From NCBI RefSeq assembly GCF_000422285.1, contig NZ_KE383814.1, positions 95,552 through 159,551 of the forward strand: DNA of 64,000 nt, read 5' to 3'. The stretch comes from Desulfatiglans anilini DSM 4660. GTDB taxonomy: Bacteria > Desulfobacterota > DSM-4660 > Desulfatiglandales > Desulfatiglandaceae. The notes beneath the pieces are model-generated. The model was given only the letters and a program-made list of their open reading frames with translations. It ran no database searches and had not been told where the DNA came from. Position numbers and translations under genes: made by a program. Of the stretch, positions 1-8,566 are shown one piece after another; the first letter of the stretch is position 1, and each line of letters starts with the position of its first letter.

Positions 1-1
1 G

Positions 2-412
2 GCGCTCGAGCTGCCTGTTTCGACCGGCGGCCCCCAGCTCTCCGATGCCTTGAAGGTCCTGAACGAGCTGATCCTCGGGGCCCGGAAGGCGAAGCTCACG
101 CGCCACCAGATCGTCATGTTCCTGCTGGCGGACATGATCACCTGGTGCGAGGTGGCCTTCGCCCTCTGCCGGAAGGCCGCCGAGGATTCGGGGGATCGGC
201 GGTACTCGAAGGATTACCTGGAGGCGGCGGCGAGGCTCTTCGTGTGCGAGGCCCTCGAAACCGTTTACACCAAAGGGCTGCGGCTCTCGCAGGGCGCGGG
301 CGACGAGCCTCTGCCCGCGCTGATGGGGGCGCTTTCGGCCCTGCCGCTGGCCGAGTGTCTGCAGGGGATGCTGAGGGACATGGATCTGGTGGCCGCGGAG
401 CTGGTGGCTTGA
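2..412 (+). CDS. C-terminal fragment of a larger protein, possibly acyl-CoA dehydrogenase family
   Basis: The reading frame is open from the first bases of the window and ends with TGA at 410-412, so only the last ~136 residues are visible and the true start lies outside. The fragment is helical and alanine/leucine rich, with no catalytic motif in view. Its end resembles the C-terminal helical part of long acyl-CoA dehydrogenases common in deltaproteobacteria, but this is a weak impression from the run of Ala/Leu/Glu helices only. A TTG at 50 could act as a start, but the frame continues upstream without a stop, so a truncated gene is more likely. It ends 7 bases before the helicase gene, which may be co-transcribed. 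Confidence 0.45.
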   Translation, partial: ALELPVSTGGPQLSDALKVLNELILGARKAKLTRHQIVMFLLADMITWCEVAFALCRKAAEDSGDRRYSKDYLEAAARLFVCEALETVYTKGLRLSQGAGDEPLPALMGALSALPLAECLQGMLRDMDLVAAELVA

Positions 413-419
413 GATCCGG

Positions 420-3164
420 GTGAATGAGAAAACGGGTGCGGCGCAGGTGATGGAAAGGAAAAGACCATATCGTAGACGTCCTCCTCGCAAGGGACGGCCT
501 CCCGCGCGGACGGTCCGGGAGAAGAGGACCCCGCCCGCGCTCCGCACCCGTTTGGACAAGAGCCTGAGGCCTGTGTTCGCGAAGATCGGTGTGCCCGAGC
601 CGGCCCCGTTCCAGCCGGACCCCTTCCAGTTGGAGGCCCTCGCGCTGATCCGGGATTATGATGTTTTGGTGAGCGCGCCCACGGGCGCCGGCAAGACCTG
701 GATCGCCGTCCAGGCGATTCACGCCGCCCTGGCCGAGGGCCGCCGCACCTGGTATGCCTCTCCCTTGAAGGCCCTTTCGAATGCCATCTACCAGGAGTTC
801 ATCCAGGAGTTCGGGGCCTCGAGCTGCGGCATCCTGACGGGAGACCGCAAGGAGAACGCCGATGCCCCCGTGATCGTCGGGACGACGGAGATCCTCCGCA
901 ACCAGCTCTACGACGCCATGCACGAAGGCACCCAGGTGCGGGCCGACCTGGTCGTCCTGGACGAGGCCCACTACCTGAGCGACCCCGACCGGGGCGTCGT
1001 TTGGGAGGAGGTCCTGATCTACCTCCCCTCCCGGGTGCGGCTCCTGCTCCTCTCGGCCACCGTGTCGAACGCCCGCGAGGTCTGCGCCTGGCTGAAAGAG
1101 GTGCGGCAGTCGGAGAACCGGGTCGTGCGGGCCGCCGACCGGCCCGTGCCTCTCGAAATGCTCTTTCTCTTCCCGGATTCCTTCATCGGGCCGCTCGGCG
1201 GGGCCAAGGGGCTGAGCCCGCGGATCCGGAAGTTCATGCAGTCGCCGGGGGCCAAAGGACGCAGGGACAGCGGCCGAATGGATTTTGGCGCCGTCATCGC
1301 TGCGCTGCGCGAATACAATCTGCTGCCGGCCATTTTTTTCCTGAAGTCGCGTGCTGACTGCGACCGGGCCATCCTGACCTGCCCGCCGGTCGAGCACGCG
1401 GAGGACACACGTCCCGAGATGGAGGCCGAGATCGAGGCCTTTCTCGCGCAATACCCCCACCTGCGCGGGCACCGTCAGATGGGCCCTCTCGTGGAGTCGC
1501 GCGTCGCTTCGCACCACGGAGGGCAGCTGCCCTATTGGAAGCTGCTCGTCGAAAAGATGATGAACCGGGGCTGGCTCGAGGCCATCTTTTCGACCTCGAC
1601 CGTGGCGGCGGGGGTCAATTTCCCCGCGCGGACGGTGGTTCTGCTCCAGAGCGACCGGTACAACGGCCGCGAGTTCATCGATCTGACCTCGACCGATCTC
1701 CACCAGATGATCGGCCGGGCCGGCCGGCGCGGGAAGGACTTCATCGGCTTCGCCCTCCTCGTCCCGGGAAGACACCTGGACCCCCAGCTGATCTATGACC
1801 TCCAGGACGCCCTGCCGGAGCCGCTTGTCAGCCAGATCCACATCAACTTCTCGATGACCTTGAACCTGCTCCTCTCCTATGGCCCGGAGGAGATCAAAAC
1901 CCTCCTCGAGCGCTCCTTCGCGGCGTTCCAGGAATCCCGCTTCGGATCGAGCGTCCAGCAGCGCTGGGATGCGATGGTCGCGCGCCTCAGGCGGGTGCTG
2001 CCGGAGGGGCGCTGCGACACATCGGACCCCTTCGCTGTCATCGAGAACATCCAGAAGACGGCGGAGCTTCAGAAGGATGTCCGCAAACTCGACCGCTTGG
2101 TGCGGAACGAAGCGCTGGCGGCCCTGTACCAGGCCTATTTGAAGCCGGGGCGTCTGTTCCTGCACAAGAACGGAGCGGTCTACGCCGTTTTCCGGACCCA
2201 GCGGGAGCACCGGCAGCTCGTCTGCGCCGCCTACAACCTCAAGCGCCTGCCGCGGGCGCGCAAAGGGCGGATCCCCCTGCGCAAGGTGCCGATCCACCAG
2301 ATCCAGGTGCTGTACGACTACCGTGTGGAGCTGCCCGAGGCCTTCGACCCGGAAGAGGTTGCGCGCTTCTTTGCGGAGGTCCCTACGGAGGGTCTCCCCG
2401 TCCTGAACGTGGAGGTCTCGGACGCGGACCTGGGAGGGGAGGAGCTCGATCGGATCCGGGAGAAGCTGCGCGCCCTGCCTTGCGAGCGCTGCGAACACCG
2501 CAAGGTCTGCCACCGCGAGAAAAAGGGCCCTATCCGGCAGCTTTTGAGGGAGCTCGAGGCTTTGGCGGTGCACATGGAAGAGATGGAAGGGGGACTCTGG
2601 CTCAGCTTCAACCGCCATCTGCGGTTTCTCAAGGAGACAGGCTTCGTGGATGCCGCAAACCGGCTTACGCCGGATGGGGAATGGGCCTCCAAGCTGCGTC
2701 TCGACCAACCCCTGCTCATTGCCGAACTGATCCGCAGAAGAGGGCTCGAAGAGGCGACACCGGAGCTGCTGGCCGGCGCGCTCGCGCCGTTTGTGTGGGA
2801 CCGGGTGCAGGAGGTGGAGCTTCGGCTGGGCGGTGGCATCGGGCTGGACCGGGTGGAAGTGCTCTTCGACCGGATCCTCGACCTCATCGCTCCCATCCGG
2901 GAGCTGAAGGCCCGGCGGGGCTTCGCGAATCCCCCGATCCTCTTCTGGCCGGCCGCGGCTCTCTATCTCTGGGCGCGCGGGGTCCCGTGGGAGGATCTCC
3001 TGCGGTGGGTGGCGATCGATGAAGGGGACATGGCCTCCCTGATCATGCGGACAGCGGACCACCTGCGCCAGGTGGCCAATCTGCGGGAAACCCACCTCGA
3101 ACTGGCTCTGAGGGCCGAAGCGGCCATCGAGCGGATTTTGCGGGAGCCGGTTTTTATCGAATAG
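420..3164 (+). CDS. Ski2/Mtr4-like DEAD/DEAH-box helicase, 914 aa
   Basis: An ATP-dependent superfamily 2 helicase, probably acting on RNA or on structured nucleic acid. After a very basic N-terminal tail (Arg/Lys/Pro rich, residues ~12-40) there is a Walker A motif APTGAGKT (~86-93), a DEAH box (181-184), the SAT motif (~212-214) and a motif VI region with QMIGRAGRRGKD (~428-440). This order and the size match the Ski2-like group rather than the shorter DEAD-box group. Four cysteines near residues 690-705 (CERCEHRKVC) could form a small metal site. The listed start is a GTG seven bases after the preceding stop; an ATG at 450 is an alternative. The specific substrate cannot be read from the sequence. 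Confidence 0.9.
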   Translation: MNEKTGAAQVMERKRPYRRRPPRKGRPPARTVREKRTPPALRTRLDKSLRPVFAKIGVPEPAPFQPDPFQLEALALIRDYDVLVSAPTGAGKTWIAVQAIHAALAEGRRTWYASPLKALSNAIYQEFIQEFGASSCGILTGDRKENADAPVIVGTTEILRNQLYDAMHEGTQVRADLVVLDEAHYLSDPDRGVVWEEVLIYLPSRVRLLLLSATVSNAREVCAWLKEVRQSENRVVRAADRPVPLEMLFLFPDSFIGPLGGAKGLSPRIRKFMQSPGAKGRRDSGRMDFGAVIAALREYNLLPAIFFLKSRADCDRAILTCPPVEHAEDTRPEMEAEIEAFLAQYPHLRGHRQMGPLVESRVASHHGGQLPYWKLLVEKMMNRGWLEAIFSTSTVAAGVNFPARTVVLLQSDRYNGREFIDLTSTDLHQMIGRAGRRGKDFIGFALLVPGRHLDPQLIYDLQDALPEPLVSQIHINFSMTLNLLLSYGPEEIKTLLERSFAAFQESRFGSSVQQRWDAMVARLRRVLPEGRCDTSDPFAVIENIQKTAELQKDVRKLDRLVRNEALAALYQAYLKPGRLFLHKNGAVYAVFRTQREHRQLVCAAYNLKRLPRARKGRIPLRKVPIHQIQVLYDYRVELPEAFDPEEVARFFAEVPTEGLPVLNVEVSDADLGGEELDRIREKLRALPCERCEHRKVCHREKKGPIRQLLRELEALAVHMEEMEGGLWLSFNRHLRFLKETGFVDAANRLTPDGEWASKLRLDQPLLIAELIRRRGLEEATPELLAGALAPFVWDRVQEVELRLGGGIGLDRVEVLFDRILDLIAPIRELKARRGFANPPILFWPAAALYLWARGVPWEDLLRWVAIDEGDMASLIMRTADHLRQVANLRETHLELALRAEAAIERILREPVFIE

Positions 3165-3188
3165 CCGGATGAATTTTCGGCCGCCGGC

Positions 3189-5135
3189 TCAGGCCTCGCC
3201 GTCTGCCCCCTTTTGCCCCAATCCCTTGAAGCGCAGGACGAGGATGGTAATATCGTCGGCCTGGGGGGCCTTCCCGGCGAAGGCGTGCACGCTCGCCATG
3301 ATCGTCCGGACCATCTGATCGATCGGCATTTCTTCCACTTCCTTCAGTTTCTTTTCGAGGCGCGCCTCCGAATACAGCGTCTCGTTCACGTCCATCGCCT
3401 CCGTCACGCCGTCCGTGTAAAGGAACAACATCTCTCCGGGACCCAGCCGGACGCTTTTCGAGCGGAAAACGAAGTCTTCCATGACCCCGAGGGCCATGCC
3501 GTTCGTCCCCGGCAACTGCTTGACGGAGCCGTCGCTGCGCAGGACATAGGGCGGGTTATGGCCGCCGTTCGAGTAGGTGACCTCTCCCGTCTCGATGTCC
3601 AGGATGCCGAGAAAGAGGGTGACGAACATGAGGGAGGGGTTGTCGAGCGACAGGTCGCGGTTGACCCGTTCCAGCACCACATGGGGGGCGAGCCCCTGGG
3701 TGGCCTTCGTTTTGACCAGGGTCTGCGTGATGGCCATGAAGAGGGAAGCCGGCACGCCCTTGCCGCTGACGTCGCCGACGGTGAAACAGAGATGGCGCTC
3801 GTCCAGGAAAAAGAAGTCGTACAGATCGCCGCCGACCTCCTTGGCAGGTTCCAGCGCGGCGCAGATCTCGAACTCGCTGTGGTCCGGGAAGGGCGGGAAG
3901 ACCTTGGGAAGAATGCCCATCTGGATCTCATGGGCGATGCGGAGTTCGCTTTCGATCTTTTCCTTGGCCGCCGTTGTCTCGGTGAGATCCTGGATGTACT
4001 GTTTGAGCGCCTGCTGCATGTAGGCGAAGGAGTCGGCCAGATGCCCGACCTCATCGCCTGACCGTTTTTCAGGCAGGGGGGCGTCCAGGTTGCCGCCGGC
4101 GATGTCCCGGGCCGCAGATGTGAGGGACCGGAGCGGGCGCGTAATCGAACGGGCGATCCCCGCGATGACGAAAAGGAGCAGCAGAAAGCCCGCCAGGACC
4201 AGCGTCCACACCGTGCGGTTCAAGGAAACGATGTCGGCCATCAATTCGTTCTGGGGAAAGAGGACCGCCAGCGACCAGCCGCTGGATGCGAGCGGCGAGT
4301 AGCCCATCCAGCAGGCCTTGTTCGTCATGGTGCAGAAGAACGGCGTGTAGCCGGACTGTTCATCGATCATCGACCGTCCGACCTCCCTCAGCGCCGGATC
4401 GCTGCGCGCCTCGGCCAGGCTGAAGATGGTTTCGTTCATGATCAGATCGCGGCGCGGGTGGGTCACGAACGTCCCGTTCTTCGAGAGCAGGAAGGCGTAG
4501 CCGGTTTCGGCGATCTGGATGCCCCCCACGATCTTCTGCAGCCAGTCGAGGGAGATGTCGGCGGTGACGATGCCCATGATCCGGCGCTTTCCCAGCGCCT
4601 CGCGGTAGAAGGGCACGGAGTAGGTGGCCATGATGATGTCCCCCCCCCCCTCGTCGTAGTACGGTTCGCTCCAGATGGGGCGTTGCAGTTCGTGCGGGAT
4701 CTGATACCAGTCGCTGTGAAAATAATCGGAAGACAGGTATCGGAACACGACTCCGTCGGAGCTTTTGAAGTAGTAGGGGGCGAAGGCGAGGGTGTTCCGG
4801 TTGTAGCTGTAAGGTTCGAAGGCGATGGCGGCGCCGTAGATCTCGGGGTTGTTTTCGACCAGGGCCTTCAGGATGTCCATCATCTGGCCGCCGTCGCACG
4901 GGGCGCTTTCCAGGAAAAACGCAAGGTTCTGAGGGACTTTTTCCACGGCCGCGAGGACGCGGTCGAGCTGGTTGGTCGTGGCGATCATGAGTTCCGCCGC
5001 GTTTTTCTCGATGTTCTTCGCGATCAGCCGGCGGGAGACGCCATAGTTGTACCAGAAGGTCAGGCCGAAGATCACGCAGCAACTGAGCAGGATAAGACAG
5101 GCCAGCTTGAAGGCGATTCCTTTATGGCGCGGCAT
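3189..5135 (-). CDS. Cache-HAMP-SpoIIE (RsbU-like) PP2C phosphatase, 648 aa
   Basis: A membrane-bound sensor with a serine phosphatase output. A first transmembrane segment lies at ~8-30, followed by a ~270-residue periplasmic part of dCache type, a second transmembrane segment (~308-330), a HAMP domain (~330-385), a short coiled coil, and a PP2C/SpoIIE domain (~420-640) with the GGDLYDFF, VGDVSGKG, NGGHNPP, YTDGVTEA and ADDITILV blocks that carry the metal-binding aspartates. Such enzymes usually dephosphorylate anti-sigma-factor antagonists; no such partner is encoded nearby. The gene overlaps the end of the upstream binding-protein gene by 14 bases, indicating translational coupling. A run of 11 C on the plus strand (4640-4650) lies within the periplasmic domain and encodes Glu-Gly-Gly-Gly-Asp. 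Confidence 0.92.
   Translation of the reverse strand: MPRHKGIAFKLACLILLSCCVIFGLTFWYNYGVSRRLIAKNIEKNAAELMIATTNQLDRVLAAVEKVPQNLAFFLESAPCDGGQMMDILKALVENNPEIYGAAIAFEPYSYNRNTLAFAPYYFKSSDGVVFRYLSSDYFHSDWYQIPHELQRPIWSEPYYDEGGGDIIMATYSVPFYREALGKRRIMGIVTADISLDWLQKIVGGIQIAETGYAFLLSKNGTFVTHPRRDLIMNETIFSLAEARSDPALREVGRSMIDEQSGYTPFFCTMTNKACWMGYSPLASSGWSLAVLFPQNELMADIVSLNRTVWTLVLAGFLLLLFVIAGIARSITRPLRSLTSAARDIAGGNLDAPLPEKRSGDEVGHLADSFAYMQQALKQYIQDLTETTAAKEKIESELRIAHEIQMGILPKVFPPFPDHSEFEICAALEPAKEVGGDLYDFFFLDERHLCFTVGDVSGKGVPASLFMAITQTLVKTKATQGLAPHVVLERVNRDLSLDNPSLMFVTLFLGILDIETGEVTYSNGGHNPPYVLRSDGSVKQLPGTNGMALGVMEDFVFRSKSVRLGPGEMLFLYTDGVTEAMDVNETLYSEARLEKKLKEVEEMPIDQMVRTIMASVHAFAGKAPQADDITILVLRFKGLGQKGADGEA
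4640..4650 (-). repeat. Homopolymer tract of 11 G (coding strand)
   Basis: Eleven consecutive C on the plus strand, read as G on the coding strand of the SpoIIE phosphatase gene. The tract keeps the frame in this assembly. Tracts of this length are prone to slipped-strand changes in bacteria and would truncate the protein in its sensor domain. Confidence 0.9.
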
Positions 5136-6123
5136 CGGGGGTGCAATCCTTGTGGAAGGAGGTGAATTCGGGGACGGCGTCGATGAAGCCCTCTTTCTGC
5201 ATCATTTCGGCTACACGCAGATAATCGGCCCTGAGGAGGAGGCCCGTTTCGGACCAGGCGCCGGAGGCGGGCCGCATGAGGTCGCGCATCCGCTCCAGCA
5301 TCCATTTCTGGTGCACCCGGGTGGCAGGAATGTGGGCTTCCTTCAGGTTCTTCATGACCAGGTCGAGGGTCTCTTCCACGTGGTCGAAGGCATAGAGCCA
5401 GCCCTTGATCGACGCCTTCATGAACGCGCAGCAGAGCGCCGGATCCTCCTGCAGGGTGGGCTCCAGGACGTAGATGCCGTCCTCCGGGAAATTCAGTCCG
5501 TATTCATGGAAGAAGAAGGGCACGAGTTCGTCGGGATTGAGGCCGGCGTTGATGATCGTGTGGTATTCGTTGTACCACATGGCCGAGGCTGCATCCACGC
5601 CATCCCGCAGGAACAGATTCACGGAGTAGGACTGGCGGGTGAATTGGACGTCCAGACCGAGCTTCTTGAAGAGCGCCCGCGGCTGAAGCTGGAAGATCGG
5701 CCCCCAGACCCCGACCTTTTTGCCCTGCAGGTCCTGGATAGTCCGGATGCCGCTCGACTTTTTGGCGACCAGCATGAGGGCGGAGCGTTGGACCATCTGG
5801 GCGATGTTGACGACGGGGATGCCGCGGTCGCGCATCTCGAGCCCGGTGCAGAGCCAGAGAGTGGCGAACTGCGCCTGCCCGCTGGTGAGGCAATCGGCCG
5901 GCGGGTTTGCGGGTCCGCCGGAGATGATGGTGAGATCGATGCCGTGCGCCTGGTAGAAGCCTTTTTCGAGTGCCATGTAGTAGCCGGCGAACTGGGCTTG
6001 AGGCACCCACTGCGGGATGAAGGCGGCCTTCTTGAGGGGAGCCGGTTTCCCTGCCCATGCCGGCAGGGCCCAGAGGAGGGCTGCAAGGAGGAGAAACGGC
6101 ATTTTTCTTCTTCCCATCGGCAT
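5122..6123 (-). CDS. NMT1/THI5-family periplasmic substrate-binding protein, 333 aa
   Basis: A secreted solute-binding protein of the NMT1/THI5-like (SsuA/ThiY) superfamily. A signal peptide is visible (GRRKM followed by a hydrophobic stretch and WAG, cleavage near residue 24). The mature part begins with the family pattern IPQWVPQAQFAGYYMA, then ALEKGFY and ISGGPANPP, and later a DLQGKKVGVWG block. Relatives usually deliver pyrimidine precursors, sulfonates or nitrate-like ligands to an ABC permease, but no permease or ATPase gene is adjacent. Instead the 3' end overlaps the SpoIIE phosphatase gene by 14 bases. The inference is that it may present a ligand to that sensor. ATG at 6123 is used; ATG at 6117 is equally possible. 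Confidence 0.88.
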   Translation of the reverse strand: MPMGRRKMPFLLLAALLWALPAWAGKPAPLKKAAFIPQWVPQAQFAGYYMALEKGFYQAHGIDLTIISGGPANPPADCLTSGQAQFATLWLCTGLEMRDRGIPVVNIAQMVQRSALMLVAKKSSGIRTIQDLQGKKVGVWGPIFQLQPRALFKKLGLDVQFTRQSYSVNLFLRDGVDAASAMWYNEYHTIINAGLNPDELVPFFFHEYGLNFPEDGIYVLEPTLQEDPALCCAFMKASIKGWLYAFDHVEETLDLVMKNLKEAHIPATRVHQKWMLERMRDLMRPASGAWSETGLLLRADYLRVAEMMQKEGFIDAVPEFTSFHKDCTPDAAP

Positions 6124-6137
6124 CTCGTGCTATGGTG

Positions 6138-6300
6138 GTTTCCATCGGGAAAGGGGCTTGTCCAGCTGATCCGGGCGTCAATCAGCACGTTCGCTTGCGC
6201 GTTGACCTCGTGGTCGCCTGCGCGCAAGCGCTGGATTTCCTTGATATGGGCAACCCGGGACCCACCGCGAAGCAGTGGGGCTGAGCACGCGAAGCATACC
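6138..6300 (+). repeat. Dispersed hairpin repeat, copy A
   Basis: Intergenic element between two divergent genes. It starts with GTTTCCATCGGGAAAGG, passes through GCGTCAATCAGCACG (6175 on), then a perfect 10-bp stem CGCTTGCGCG (6192-6201) / CGCGCAAGCG (6221-6230) with a 19-base loop. It ends with GGGACCCACCGCGAAGCAG and a GCACGCGAAGC block at 6257-6295. The same order of blocks occurs in copies B (32014) and C (42585). The rest of 6300-6587 shows no other feature that I can support. Confidence 0.75.
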
Positions 6301-6587
6301 AGAATAGGGTTTGATTTCCAAGCAGGTTCCGCTTGTTTCCCTGAAAGGTTCGCCTCGCTGGGGCTGCGGAAAGGATCCTTCCCGGATGACAACCGATGGA
6401 AAGAGGGGCTGAAAGGGTCGATGCGAGCGGTTAACCTTGATTTCGGACTACGGCTTTCCCGGCGCGGCATCGAAGCGGTGAAGCAAGGATCGTGATGAGA
6501 GGCGAGCGGTGATTCCGACATATCGGCCACAGAAGGGGGGGCTTGCCTTTGAGGCGGGACATGCGGCAGGGCTCTGGGGATGACAAG

Positions 6588-7385
6588 ATGATCGATATGC
6601 GGGCGGCCGTTCGTTTCAACGAAGCGGTTGCGAAAGACCTCTTCCTGATGGGCCTCGAGGCCCCGGCGATCCTCCACTCGGCGCGCCCCGGGCAGTTCGT
6701 CATGCTCGGCCTCGGTGAGGGGGCTGATCCGCTTCTGCGACGGCCCTTTTCCATCTGCGGGCGTAAGGGTGAGGATACGCTCCTGATCCTCTACCGGATC
6801 GTCGGACGCGGGACGGCCCTGCTCGCCCGTCTGGGAGAAGGGGTCGACCTCCCGTGCCTCGGCCCTCTGGGCCGCGGGTTCGACCTGCCGGAGGACGGCG
6901 GAACGGTCCTCGCCGTGGCGGGCGGGATCGGGATCGCGCCGCTCGTGAGCCTGATGCAGTCCCGGAGCGGCCGCCCGTGCGAATGTCTGATCGGGTGCAG
7001 GACGGCCGCGGAGCTTGTGCCTCTGGATGCCCTTGTGCCGCCCGACAGGGTGATCCGTGTCATCACGGATGACGGGAGCTCCGGCCGAAGGGGGCTGGTC
7101 ACAGATCTGCTCGAGGAGCGCCTCGGCCGAAAAGAGAAGCCCCCCGGCCTGATCTGCGCCTGCGGGCCGCAGCCGATGCTCCGGGAGGTTGCGCGTCTGG
7201 CCGCGCAGGCGCATGTCTCCTGCCAGGTCTCCCTCGAGGCCCGGATGGCCTGCGGTGTGGGCGCCTGCCAGGGGTGCGTCGTAGCGGCGTCCACCGGCGC
7301 CGGCGGTGGATATCTGCGGGTTTGCCGGGAGGGGCCTGTTTTCGACGCGGAAGAAGTGGACTGGGGGCGATCGCATGGGCGCTGA
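6588..7385 (+). CDS. pyrK: Dihydroorotate dehydrogenase electron transfer subunit PyrK, ~265 aa
   Basis: The iron-sulfur flavoprotein subunit of class 1B dihydroorotate dehydrogenase. It passes electrons from PyrD to NAD+ through FAD and a [2Fe-2S] cluster in pyrimidine synthesis. The N-terminal part has the FAD-binding block RRPFSICG, the middle has the nucleotide-binding AVAGGIGIAPL, and near the C-terminus the cysteine pattern CGVGACQGC followed by a later cysteine ligates the 2Fe-2S cluster. ATG at 6588 gives the family N-terminus; the frame is open further upstream (ATG 6561, TTG 6543). It overlaps pyrD by 11 bases, which fits a two-subunit complex. Confidence 0.93.
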   Translation: MIDMRAAVRFNEAVAKDLFLMGLEAPAILHSARPGQFVMLGLGEGADPLLRRPFSICGRKGEDTLLILYRIVGRGTALLARLGEGVDLPCLGPLGRGFDLPEDGGTVLAVAGGIGIAPLVSLMQSRSGRPCECLIGCRTAAELVPLDALVPPDRVIRVITDDGSSGRRGLVTDLLEERLGRKEKPPGLICACGPQPMLREVARLAAQAHVSCQVSLEARMACGVGACQGCVVAASTGAGGGYLRVCREGPVFDAEEVDWGRSHGR

Positions 7386-8298
7386 ACCTGTCGACATGCG
7401 GGTTTCGCTGGGCCCGCTGCAGCTCAAGAATCCTGTGGTGGCGGCCTCCGGGACCTATGGCTATGGCGAGGAATACGCGGAACTGGTCGATCCGTCGCTC
7501 CTTGGAGGCATCGTGGTCAAGGGGTTGTCTTTGAAGCCGAGGGAGGGCAATCCGCCGCCCCGGATCGTCGAGACGCCCTGCGGCATGCTCAACGCCATCG
7601 GGCTCGCGAATTGCGGGCTCGACCGGTTCCTGGCCGAGAAGGTCCCCCTGCTGGACAACCTCGACACGGCGGTCATCGTCAACATCTACGGGCACAGTAC
7701 GGCGGAATACGGCGACCTGGCGGAGGCCTTGCGGGGGGTTGACGCGGTCGATGCCCTGGAGGTGAACATCAGCTGCCCGAACGTCGAATGCGGCGGCCTG
7801 GCCTTCGGCACGGACCCGCTCGCCGCTGCGAGGGTGACCGAGAGCGTTGTGCGCCATGCGGACAAGCCCGTCATCGTCAAGCTTTCACCGAATGTCACCG
7901 ACATCCGGGTCATCGCCAGGGCGGTCGAGGCAGCGGGGGCCGATGCGCTTTCCCTCATCAACACCCTGACCGGAATGGCGGTGGATGTCGCAAGCCGGCG
8001 GCCGCTGCTGGGGAATGTCTCCGGCGGCCTTTCCGGCCCGGCGATCAAGCCTGTCGCGCTGTATATGCTTTATCAGACGGTTCGGGCGGTACATATCCCG
8101 GTGATGGGGATGGGCGGCATCATGGGGGCGAGGGATGCACTCGAGTTCTTGATCACTGGGGCAACAGCGCTGCAGGTCGGGACCGCCCATTTCGTCGATC
8201 CGAGGGCATCGATCGAGATTGTGGCAGGGATCGAACTCTACTGCCGCGATCACGGGATTCGGAGGGTGGCGGACCTTTCGGGAACCTTGGTTGTCTAA
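7375..8298 (+). CDS. pyrD: Dihydroorotate dehydrogenase catalytic subunit PyrD, class 1B, 307 aa
   Basis: Oxidises dihydroorotate to orotate, the fourth step of UMP synthesis, using FMN in a TIM barrel. Visible family blocks are NPVVAASGTYGYG near the N-terminus, the active-site segment NISCPNVECGG whose cysteine is the catalytic base of class 1 enzymes, VKLSPN, and the phosphate-binding GMGGIMGARDALEFL. Cysteine rather than serine at the active site, and the adjoining pyrK, place it in class 1B (NAD-linked). The start ATG at 7375 lies inside the pyrK end and has a GGGGG Shine-Dalgarno-like stretch just upstream. Confidence 0.95.
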   Translation: MGAEPVDMRVSLGPLQLKNPVVAASGTYGYGEEYAELVDPSLLGGIVVKGLSLKPREGNPPPRIVETPCGMLNAIGLANCGLDRFLAEKVPLLDNLDTAVIVNIYGHSTAEYGDLAEALRGVDAVDALEVNISCPNVECGGLAFGTDPLAAARVTESVVRHADKPVIVKLSPNVTDIRVIARAVEAAGADALSLINTLTGMAVDVASRRPLLGNVSGGLSGPAIKPVALYMLYQTVRAVHIPVMGMGGIMGARDALEFLITGATALQVGTAHFVDPRASIEIVAGIELYCRDHGIRRVADLSGTLVV

Positions 8299-8432
8299 AG
8301 CCGTTGATGGTTGCCCTCACGCTGCGCTTCCCGCCTCCTGCAGCGCCTCGAGATGGGGATGGCGGCCAGGTCGCGAGCCTGGAGGGCCATTGGGCAGAGA
8401 CGATGCGCCCCGCACGCACTTCCCCGCCGGTT

Positions 8433-8450
8433 GTCCGCGCGGCGGCGGAC
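8433..8450 (+). terminator. Possible pyrKD terminator hairpin
   Basis: GTCCGC and GCGGAC form a 6-bp stem with a 6-base loop, followed by an AT-rich run (TAAAATTTTAA) instead of a clean T tract. It lies 135 bases after pyrD. Efficiency is doubtful. Confidence 0.35.
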
Positions 8451-8566
8451 GGTAAAATTTTAATGCAGTGATGGGGATATATCATGTAAGTCTTTGTTCT
8501 GTATAGATATTGTTTAGGGTATGCTTGGGGTGGCCCCCCGGATGACACAGTGAAAGGATAAGAGAC

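Noticed and set aside
138..3095. A 985-codon open frame on the minus strand
   Set aside because: It is antisense to the Ski2-like helicase, and its translation is Pro/Arg/Gly/His-rich without motifs. Long shadow frames are expected in GC-rich genes.
5619..7427. A 602-codon minus-strand frame spanning the spacer and pyrK
   Set aside because: It overlaps two well-supported genes and has shadow-type composition.
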